This document shows, piece after piece, positions 44,362 through 51,242 of a stretch of 64,000 bases of DNA. This stretch comes from an uncultured Dehalococcoidia bacterium. Its GTDB lineage: Bacteria; Chloroflexota; Dehalococcoidia; Lucifugimonadales; GCA-2712585. The translations under genes were made by a program, and so were the position numbers. Position 1 is the first letter of the stretch. Each line of letters opens with the position of its first letter. The notes under the pieces are model-generated. The model saw only the letters and a list, made by a program, of their open reading frames with translations. It searched no databases and had not been told where the DNA came from. The stretch is from contig OY282371.1 of assembly GCA_958295715.1 (NCBI GenBank), positions 1,845,697 through 1,909,696 on the forward strand. The letters run 5' to 3'.

Positions 44362-45935
44362 CAGTTCTCTCCGGTTCGGCTGGAAATCTCGGCCCAGTTA
44401 TTATGGAGAGCCACGGCTACATCGTTGAACCCGGACGGATATAGGCCGGAGTCATCAAGAGCAACTTCCCTCACGGTTGAACCCTTGGGCCTCGCCTTGG
44501 GAATAAACAGCCATGCTCCCACCTGGTCGGGACGGAGGGCCACGTCACTTCCTGGAATCCCCTTTCGCCGAGCTTCAGGAATCTGGGACAACCTCACAAG
44601 GTTGGCCAGTTCCTCAAGCAACCACTCACTGTGGGTCGTGACTATCACCCTAATGCCTGCGCGAACCATCGCAGCGATTTGGCGGGTAAATTCCACCTGC
44701 ATACCCGGATGCAAATGAGACTCAGGCTCTTCGATTATCAGAACATCGCCAGGTAGCACTAGATTACGCAGAAACAGGGCAACAGGGGCCAGTTCAGAAA
44801 CCATTGAAGACGCGCGCGTCAATGGCAAGTCTTCATTCCACCCATCCGGGCGGTAGGCGAACCTGGGGTAACCCGTCTCGGTCCGGTCCAATCGAACGGC
44901 GCCCTTCAAAATTCTGCTCTCCAAGCGTTCAGACAAGTCATTGTCATCGGTTGAGCCTTGGCGGGAACGCCGCCGCCTTCTAACTGTGCTCCTTTCACTC
45001 ATTTCAATCAACTGCCTCAAGAAGTCCGCAAGCACCCCGGACAGTATCGGTGTATTGGCTGAAGGTCTAATTCCGGCGGTCGTGGCCCCCTCGACCAGGG
45101 CGCTTACCACTACCTGGTGGCTGTGCATGACCCCTGTCCGGTCCGCTGGCAGGTAGTACGCTTCGCGATATAGGGGCTTATGCAGGGTCTTGAATATCTC
45201 GATAACCATACTAGTAAATATCATCCCGAGTTCGAGGCCTTCAAAGTCGGTGATACGTCGGGATAATCTCAGGTTTTCAAGAAATAGCGATAAGTAGTTC
45301 CGATTGTCCGGTAACTTTATCTCCTTGGAAAGAGACTGAACCCCGCCAATCTCTCCTGATGAAATAATCCCCTTCCTACCCCTCCGTACTTCAAATCCAT
45401 ATCTCATCGTTCCTTCTACAGCCTTCCGAGGAACGTGAATGTTTATTTTTGCTGCGCGTATAGGGGAGTTTCGGCGTCGTATCAACTTGCTCAGGTCATC
45501 CGTGCCAAAGCACCGGCCAATTTCATCTTCCAAAAAGAGATTCGCGCCCTCGGGGTGTTCAAGGATAGAGCGCACATATGAACTCACGTCCTCCGGCAGC
45601 GGAGGCTCGGATCCCGTTTCAAACTCCTGAACAAGCCAGTCCTTAAACTTCTCAAGCACAAAGGAGGCCCGCTCATTGCCCATCAAAAACCGGGTAACCA
45701 TTGACTCCAATGGTTCGATAAGTGGCCGCCTGTATGTAGAAATCTCCCCGCTGTCAAAACACTGATGCAGCGCATATATCAGTATTGCAAGGTAGGACTT
45801 TCCGGTATTGCTGGGGCCTATGAACACCGTCAGTGGTCGCATATCCACGCTGGCCTCTCTAATAGGCCCAAAGTTTTCTACGCTTATGCGGTACTCTCCG
45901 GTGAACTGTTGAGTCGGCGCTTCCTGGTTCCTCAT
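44361..45935 (-). CDS. AAA/ABC-type ATPase of the OLD-like (AAA_15/AAA_21) group
   Basis: A 524-residue SMC/RecF-like ATPase. Walker A is GPSNTGKS (40-47), a conserved YYLPADRTG follows near 260, a signature-like SSMVSELAPVALF lies near 376, Walker B is VLIIEEPESHLHPG (398-411) and the switch His is His435 in VIVTTHSEWLLEEL. No TOPRIM domain is fused, unlike OLD or GajA. Start 45935 is chosen over 45962 because GGAGG lies five bases before it. GC is near 48 percent in a sampled line, against 75 percent in a line of the Ldh-family gene. Such ATPases act in anti-phage systems as sensors or assembly platforms. Confidence 0.82.
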   Translation of the reverse strand: MRNQEAPTQQFTGEYRISVENFGPIREASVDMRPLTVFIGPSNTGKSYLAILIYALHQCFDSGEISTYRRPLIEPLESMVTRFLMGNERASFVLEKFKDWLVQEFETGSEPPLPEDVSSYVRSILEHPEGANLFLEDEIGRCFGTDDLSKLIRRRNSPIRAAKINIHVPRKAVEGTMRYGFEVRRGRKGIISSGEIGGVQSLSKEIKLPDNRNYLSLFLENLRLSRRITDFEGLELGMIFTSMVIEIFKTLHKPLYREAYYLPADRTGVMHSHQVVVSALVEGATTAGIRPSANTPILSGVLADFLRQLIEMSERSTVRRRRRSRQGSTDDNDLSERLESRILKGAVRLDRTETGYPRFAYRPDGWNEDLPLTRASSMVSELAPVALFLRNLVLPGDVLIIEEPESHLHPGMQVEFTRQIAAMVRAGIRVIVTTHSEWLLEELANLVRLSQIPEARRKGIPGSDVALRPDQVGAWLFIPKARPKGSTVREVALDDSGLYPSGFNDVAVALHNNWAEISSRTGEN

Positions 45936-45953
45936 AAATGCCTCCAAGGTCTC

Positions 45954-45959
45954 ATTATA
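45954..45959 (-). promoter_or_regulatory. -10 box candidate for the ATPase-nuclease pair
   Basis: A perfect TATAAT on the minus strand lies 18 bases before the chosen start codon, so the leader would be very short and barely contain the GGAGG. A TTGACC lies 20 bases further upstream, wider than usual. The assignment is weak. Confidence 0.35.
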
Positions 45960-46064
45960 CATTATGGATGGAAGACCAAGGTCAAGGCAGGGCTAAGGAT
46001 AGGCCGCCTCTCGCGGGGATGCCGGGCGGCATTCCGGCTTATGAAATGGCGCGCCGGTATGTTG

Positions 46065-46070
46065 TATAAT
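46065..46070 (+). promoter_or_regulatory. -10 box candidate for livK
   Basis: A perfect TATAAT, 58 bases before the livK start. No good -35 is found at 16-18 bases; TTATGA at 20 bases is the nearest candidate. Confidence 0.4.
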
Positions 46071-46128
46071 GCGGGTGGCCCTTGGGAGCCGCGGCGGGAC
46101 TCGGAGACTTGGCGAGGAGTTGCGAACG

Positions 46129-47352
46129 ATGTTGAAGCGACGGCGATTCGGACTTTTGGCCTTGGCCGTCGCCGCTATCCTGGCCCTGGGCATGGCCTCC
46201 TGCGCGTCCCAAGACAACACCCTAACACTGGGGCAACTCAACGCCTTCACCGGGTCCCTCTCCTACTTTGGCGACGCCCACCGCAACGCCGTCGAACTGG
46301 CCGCCGCCCACGTTAAGGAGGCCGGAGGAGCGGATATCCGAACTGTGCATCGAGACACCGCCGTCAGTCCCGTTCAGGGTGTGGACGCGGCCCGGGCTCT
46401 GATAGACGTTGACGGCGTCGCCGCCATCGTCGGGGCCCTGTCCAGCGGCGTCACCCTGGCCGTGGCCCAGTCCGTGGCCGTGCCCAAGGGCATGCTCATG
46501 GTAAGCGGCTCCTCCACCTCTCCCGCCATCACAGTCTTGGAGGACAACGACTTCATCTTCCGCACCACGCCCTCCGACGCCGGCCAAGGCGTGGTCTTGG
46601 CGCGGCTGGCCATAGAGGAAGGACACAGGACGGCCGGCATAATGTTCATCAACAACGCCTACGGCCACGGTCTGGCCGACCAGTTCGAGGAGTCCTACAC
46701 GGCCTTGGGCGGGACCGTAACCAGCAGGGTTCCCCACGAGGACCAGCAGCCCACCTTCACCGCCGAGTTGGAGAAGACCTCGGACGGCGACCCCGACGTG
46801 CTGGTGGCCATAAGCTACCCCGGCCAGGCCGAGATCTACGTGCGGGAGTCCCTGGAAGGGGGGTGGTTCGACACCTTCCTGTTCCCCGACGGCCTGAAGG
46901 CGACCCAGATGATGGAGGTCATCGGGTGGGACGTTCTTGAGGGTACACTAGGCACCGCGCCGGGCTCCGAGGACAACCCGTCCCTCAGCGAATTCAAGGA
47001 CTCCTACACGGCGGCCTACGGAGAGGAGCCATCCCACCCGTACATAGCGGAGACCTACGACGCCACCGTGCTCATCGCATTGGCCGCCGCCAAGGCGGGA
47101 ACCACCACCGACTCCGCCGCCATCCGCGACTCCCTGCGAGACGTGGCCAACGCCCCCGGCGAGCCGGTCGGCCCCGGGGTGGATGGAATCAGACGGGCCC
47201 TAGAGCTTATCGCCGGCGGACAGGATATCGACTACGTGGGCGCAGGCGGCCCCGTGGACTTCGACCGGAACGGCGACGTGGCCGGCCCCATTGAGATATG
47301 GAAGGTTGAGGGCGGCCAGATAAGGTCCACCGGGCGGTTCGAGATCCCCTAA
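46129..47352 (+). CDS. livK: Branched-chain amino acid-type ABC substrate-binding lipoprotein
   Basis: A 407-residue LivK/LivJ-type (Peripla_BP_6) protein. The signal peptide ends in ALGMASC with Cys25. Binding-domain words are LGQLNAFTGSLSYFG, AIVGALSSGVTLAVA, MLMVSGSSTSP and MFINNAYGHGLADQFEESY. The family binds leucine-type amino acids but also amides, urea and aromatic acids, so the ligand is open. The gene is convergent with livM and overlaps its stop by four bases; the rest of the importer is on the opposite strand. GAGGAG precedes the ATG. Confidence 0.9.
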   Translation: MLKRRRFGLLALAVAAILALGMASCASQDNTLTLGQLNAFTGSLSYFGDAHRNAVELAAAHVKEAGGADIRTVHRDTAVSPVQGVDAARALIDVDGVAAIVGALSSGVTLAVAQSVAVPKGMLMVSGSSTSPAITVLEDNDFIFRTTPSDAGQGVVLARLAIEEGHRTAGIMFINNAYGHGLADQFEESYTALGGTVTSRVPHEDQQPTFTAELEKTSDGDPDVLVAISYPGQAEIYVRESLEGGWFDTFLFPDGLKATQMMEVIGWDVLEGTLGTAPGSEDNPSLSEFKDSYTAAYGEEPSHPYIAETYDATVLIALAAAKAGTTTDSAAIRDSLRDVANAPGEPVGPGVDGIRRALELIAGGQDIDYVGAGGPVDFDRNGDVAGPIEIWKVEGGQIRSTGRFEIP

Positions 47353-48380
47353 CCCGCGCCTTTGGACCCGGACGGGCCGGCGGTTGGGGGAGGTTGGGAA
47401 GAGGCCCCCAGGCGCGCTATCCGGCGGTCCGGCCCCAGGATGCCGCCGGGACGTATCACGAACACCGCCACTATCAACACGCCAATCATAAAGAAGCGGA
47501 AGTTGGCGTCGGAGAAGATGCCGGGCATGAACTGGGTGCCGCTCCAGATGCCCCACACCACAAAGGCCCCCAGGATGGCGCCCCGGTTGTTTCCTGAGCC
47601 GCCGACTATCAGCATTGCCCATATGACAAAGGTGGCCAGAAGCGGGCTGAAGGTGAGGGGGGACACGAACCGCACGTTGTGAGCGAAGAGGGCGCCGCCG
47701 ATGCCCATGATAACCGCTCCCATCACGAAGGCCTGCACCTTGAACCTGAACACGTTCTTGCCGCTGGCCTCCGCCGCCGTCTCGTCCTCCCGGATAGACC
47801 GCAGCACCCGGCCCCAGGGAGACCTGAGGGCAAGCTCCGACACCATGAAGAGGAGCGCCAGGATAATCAGCACCGTGGCCAGGTAGAGGTAGTCGTGGAA
47901 CTCCGGCGTCACCCATTCGGACAGGAAGCCGGGTATCCGGTACAGCCCCTTGGAGCCGTTGGCCAGCCACTGCTCGTTGAGGAATATCAGGCGCACCGTC
48001 TCCGCCACGCCCACCATGGCAATGGCCAGGTAGTCGCTGCGGAGGCGCAGGGTCAGGAAGCCCATCAGCCAGGCGAGGATGCCTGCGGCGACGCCCGCCG
48101 CGCCCAGGGACACGAAGAACCAGAGGTCTATCCCCAGCCGCAGAAAGCCCATCTGCGCCAAATTCCCGCCGAACTTGAAGTCCTCGAACAGCAGTGGGTC
48201 GGGGGGTTGGGTGGTCAAGAGGGCCGCGGTGTAGGCTCCCACGGCAAAGAACCCGGCGATGCCGGCGTTCAGTATCCCCGTGTATCCCCAATGAACGTTC
48301 AATCCCAGGGCGAAGACGCCGTAGATCCCGGCCATGATGGCGAAGCCCACCAGGTAGTTCAGGATGCCGCTTAGGTCCAC
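47349..48380 (-). CDS. livM: Branched-chain-type ABC permease, LivM subunit
   Basis: A 343-residue membrane protein with eight to ten helices. The LivM pattern is plain: ALGLNVHWGYTGILNAGIAGFFAVGAY, LRLRSDYLAIAMVGVAET, GRVLRSIREDETAAEASGKNV (the ATPase-contacting loop) and a C-terminal VIRPGGILG. It is the last gene of livGFHM on the minus strand, starting at a GTG 30 bases after livH. Confidence 0.93.
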   Translation of the reverse strand: MDLSGILNYLVGFAIMAGIYGVFALGLNVHWGYTGILNAGIAGFFAVGAYTAALLTTQPPDPLLFEDFKFGGNLAQMGFLRLGIDLWFFVSLGAAGVAAGILAWLMGFLTLRLRSDYLAIAMVGVAETVRLIFLNEQWLANGSKGLYRIPGFLSEWVTPEFHDYLYLATVLIILALLFMVSELALRSPWGRVLRSIREDETAAEASGKNVFRFKVQAFVMGAVIMGIGGALFAHNVRFVSPLTFSPLLATFVIWAMLIVGGSGNNRGAILGAFVVWGIWSGTQFMPGIFSDANFRFFMIGVLIVAVFVIRPGGILGPDRRIARLGASSQPPPTAGPSGSKGAG

Positions 48381-48410
48381 GCCGATTTATCCTTCACCGG
48401 CGCCGGCCCT

Positions 48411-49454
48411 TCACCGGAGCTTTCCCACGATAATCCCCCTCGGTCTGACCAGGAGGGCCAAAATCATAATCGCAAAGGCCACCACCGGCTTGTAACTGGG
48501 GTTCATCCACTCCGTGGCAATCTCTGAGGTGACGCCTATGAGCAGCGCGCCCATTAGAGCGCCATGGGGGTTGCCGATGCCGCCCAAAGTCAGGGAGGCG
48601 AAGACCAAAAGCATGAAGTCCCAACCCATAACGGGCAGCAGCTGAGCCTGAAACACGGCCAGCAGGACCCCTGCCGTGGCCGCCAGCCCCGCGCCGATGG
48701 CCCAGGTCCACCGTATGACGCCGGCGGTGTCTATGCCGCTGACCAAGGCCAAGTCGGGGTTGTCGGAGGTGGCCCTCATGGCCTTCCCCATCCGGGTGTA
48801 GTTCAGGATAATGTAAACCGCCGCCACCAGAATAACGGACACCGCGCTAATGAACACCGCGTCGGGCGGCATGCTTATTTCCAAGGGGAGATTATAGAAC
48901 TGGCGCGACTCCCTGGGGTACTGGGCGGTGTCGCCGCCCCATATCATCCGCACCAGCCCCCGCAGGGCTATGGCCATGCCAAGGGAGGTCATGGTCATAA
49001 TAATCAGGCCGGCGCGGCGGTTCCGCAGTCTCCGGTAAATAGAGGCGTCTATCCAAATGGCCCCCACCGCCACCGCCACCACGGTCAGGGGCAGGGCTAT
49101 GAGCACGGGATATCCAAAGGTGAACGGCCCCAGGCCCTCGCCCTCAAGACCTATCCTGGGCAGGACCGAGCCCATCAGGAACAGGCCCAAGTAGGCCCCC
49201 GAAGTCATGTAGTCGCCGTGGGCAAGGTTGGCGAAGCCCAGGATGCCGAATATCAGGGTGGCGCCAATGGCTCCGAGGGCGATAATGCCCCCTATGATGA
49301 TGCCGTTGGCGACCAACTCCATCTTGACGAAGGGCAGGAACCCCACGCCCACTATGAAGGCCACCACGACTAGGGTAGTGGCGTGCCTTGACGCCCAGGA
49401 GCCGACTGTCCGCCTTGCCGAACCGAGAAGACCGGGTGTAGATTCCGTTGCCAT
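48411..49454 (-). CDS. livH: Branched-chain-type ABC permease, LivH subunit
   Basis: A 347-residue permease forming a heterodimer with LivM. Hallmarks are GAIGATLIFGILGFANLAHGDYMTSGAY and the coupling-loop YTRMGKAMRATSDNPDLALVSG, with VRPRGIIVGKL at the end. The N-terminal 40 residues before the first helix are hydrophilic and longer than usual. ATG start, 24 bases after the livF stop. Confidence 0.93.
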   Translation of the reverse strand: MATESTPGLLGSARRTVGSWASRHATTLVVVAFIVGVGFLPFVKMELVANGIIIGGIIALGAIGATLIFGILGFANLAHGDYMTSGAYLGLFLMGSVLPRIGLEGEGLGPFTFGYPVLIALPLTVVAVAVGAIWIDASIYRRLRNRRAGLIIMTMTSLGMAIALRGLVRMIWGGDTAQYPRESRQFYNLPLEISMPPDAVFISAVSVILVAAVYIILNYTRMGKAMRATSDNPDLALVSGIDTAGVIRWTWAIGAGLAATAGVLLAVFQAQLLPVMGWDFMLLVFASLTLGGIGNPHGALMGALLIGVTSEIATEWMNPSYKPVVAFAIMILALLVRPRGIIVGKLR

Positions 49455-49478
49455 GTGTTGACGCGAGGAGGAGATCGC

Positions 49479-50282
49479 CTACGCTCCCAGGTAGAGCATT
49501 TCCAACTCCGGATGGTCCAACAGGGCCGAGCCCTTGTCCTCCAAGCGGTTCTCCCCAACGGCCAGAACGTAGCCCCTGTCGGACATCATCAGGGCCTCCC
49601 GCGTGTTCTGCTCCACCAGCAGGAGGGAGACCCCGCCGCGGTTGATGTCTTGCAGCATTTCAAAGGTGGAGTGCATAATCGCCGGGGCCAGCCCCGCCGT
49701 CGGCTCGTCCAGAATCAGCAGCGTGGGTTCCACCATGAGGGCCCGGCCTATGGCCAGCATCTGCCGCTGTCCTCCCGACAGGCTCCCCGCCTGCTGGTTG
49801 GGACGCCTGCCCAGGTCGGGGAACATCCGGAACATCTCCTGAATGCGCTCCTCGCTTCCCCCCCTGCGGATAAAGCCGCCCATCTCCAGGTTCTCCCGTA
49901 TGCTGAGGGTGGGAAACACGTTGGCCACCTGTGGCACGTAGCACAGCCCTTCCCGCACAATCCTTTGGGGGGGGAAGTGGGACACGTCCGCGTCACGGAA
50001 GCTCACCCGCCCGCTTCTAACCCGCACCAGCCCCGCGATGGCCTTCATTAGGGTGGACTTTCCGGAGCCGTTGGGGCCGATGATAGTGACCACCTCACCC
50101 CGGTTGACGGCTAGGGACACGCCGTGGAGGATGTTGGTCGCTCCGTAGCCCGCCACCACCTCGGAACACTGCAAAAGGGGCTGCGAGTTCCCCCGTGGCT
50201 CCCCGCCCTGAGACGCCGGCGCGGCGGAGCCGGCGGCTTCAGGCTCAACCGCCCCCGCGTCGGGGGGCTCAGGCGGCGTCAT
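49479..50282 (-). CDS. livF: Branched-chain-type ABC ATPase, LivF subunit
   Basis: A 267-residue ATPase. Walker A GPNGSGKST (69-77), signature SLSGGQRQMLAIGRAL, Walker B LLILDEPTAGLAP and the LivF-type LLVEQNTREAL after it, where Gln-Asn follow the Glu of the switch region, are present. It has an extra N-terminal segment of about 35 residues rich in Pro, Ala and Gly, so the true start may be further in. It overlaps livG by 14 bases. Confidence 0.92.
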   Translation of the reverse strand: MTPPEPPDAGAVEPEAAGSAAPASQGGEPRGNSQPLLQCSEVVAGYGATNILHGVSLAVNRGEVVTIIGPNGSGKSTLMKAIAGLVRVRSGRVSFRDADVSHFPPQRIVREGLCYVPQVANVFPTLSIRENLEMGGFIRRGGSEERIQEMFRMFPDLGRRPNQQAGSLSGGQRQMLAIGRALMVEPTLLILDEPTAGLAPAIMHSTFEMLQDINRGGVSLLLVEQNTREALMMSDRGYVLAVGENRLEDKGSALLDHPELEMLYLGA

Positions 50283-51153
50283 CGGCGGCGCCTCCCAGGT
50301 AGGCCTCCATCACCTGGGGGCTCTCCCTTATCTGGGTTGGAGTTCCCTTGGCTATGACGGAGCCGTTGGCCATGCAGATAACGGGGTCGCACAGGCTCAT
50401 AAGCACCTTCATGTCGTGCTCAATGATTACAAAGGTGACGTCGCGCTCCACGCTGGCCCTCAGGATGCTGGCCGCGATGTCCCGCAGCAACATGCGGTTC
50501 ACCCCGGCGGCCGGCTCGTCCAAAAGCACCACCTGGGGGTCAGTCATCAGGGTTCTGGCTATCTCCAAGAGCTTCTTTTGACCGCCGGAAAGGGTGTCGG
50601 CGTAGTCGTTGGCCAGGTGGGACAGCTTCAGGAAGTCCATCACCTCAAAGGCCTTCTCCTCTATGCGGCGCTCCTGCCGGATAACGCGCCAGGGCAGGAG
50701 CCACGACGCCCACACGCGCTCGCCCAACTGCTGCTCCGGCACCAGCATAAGGTTCTCCAACACCGTCATGCGGCCCATCTCCCTGGGTATCTGGAAGGTG
50801 CGCATGAGTCCCAAGTCGAAGGTCTGGTGCATCTTCATGCCGTCAATGCGCCTGCCGCCCAAGAATATCTTGCCGCTGGTGGGCGGGATGGCGCCCGACA
50901 CCAGGTTGAAAAGGGTTGTCTTGCCCGCCCCGTTGGGGCCGATTAGCCCGGTGATGGACCCCTGCAACACCTCCAGCGAGCAGTGGTTCACCGCTCGAAC
51001 CCCGCCAAAGTCCTTCACCAGGTCGCGGACCACCAGTATCCTATCCTGGCCCTTCCAACCGTCTCCCCACATGCTTTCCTGGGAAGGGGCGGCGCCCTCT
51101 TCCAACGGTTGGGTCTGCTGAACTGGGGGGGCCGCTGACTCTGCCATCTCCAT
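50269..51153 (-). CDS. livG: Branched-chain-type ABC ATPase, LivG subunit
   Basis: A 294-residue ATPase. Walker A GLIGPNGAGKTT, signature DTLSGGQKKLLEIARTL, Walker B VVLLDEPAAGVN and switch FVIIEHDMKVL, with the LivG-specific LMRTFQIPREMGRMTVLENL. An acidic N-terminal extension of about 35 residues precedes the domain. It is the first gene of livGFHM. A promoter sits so close that translation would begin almost at the 5' end; the second ATG at 51147 is an alternative start. Confidence 0.92.
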   Translation of the reverse strand: MEMAESAAPPVQQTQPLEEGAAPSQESMWGDGWKGQDRILVVRDLVKDFGGVRAVNHCSLEVLQGSITGLIGPNGAGKTTLFNLVSGAIPPTSGKIFLGGRRIDGMKMHQTFDLGLMRTFQIPREMGRMTVLENLMLVPEQQLGERVWASWLLPWRVIRQERRIEEKAFEVMDFLKLSHLANDYADTLSGGQKKLLEIARTLMTDPQVVLLDEPAAGVNRMLLRDIAASILRASVERDVTFVIIEHDMKVLMSLCDPVICMANGSVIAKGTPTQIRESPQVMEAYLGGAADDAA

Positions 51154-51163
51154 CGCCGCTATG

Positions 51164-51192
51164 AGGATACACCAACGGACTTTAATTGTTAA
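51164..51192 (-). promoter_or_regulatory. Promoter candidate for livGFHM
   Basis: On the minus strand, -35 TTAACA (51187-51192, five of six) and -10 TATCCT (51164-51169, four of six) are exactly 17 bases apart. Transcription would begin within a few bases of the livG ATG, so the message may be leaderless. Confidence 0.5.
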
Positions 51193-51209
51193 GGGCGGCC
51201 AGATATACT
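51181..51209 (+). promoter_or_regulatory. Promoter candidate for the Cache-array gene
   Basis: On the plus strand, TTTAAT (51181-51186) and TATACT (51204-51209) are 17 bases apart. It overlaps the livGFHM promoter, so the two divergent units could compete or be co-regulated from one short AT-rich region. Confidence 0.4.
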
Positions 51210-51242
51210 TAGGTTCATCTCAGGCAGAGTTGGAGGCTATTG

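Noticed and set aside
43888-45935. Known Gabija, Septu or PARIS system
   Set aside because: The ATPase has no fused TOPRIM domain, the partner has no UvrD helicase, HNH or DUF4435 features that I can see, so none of these names fits.
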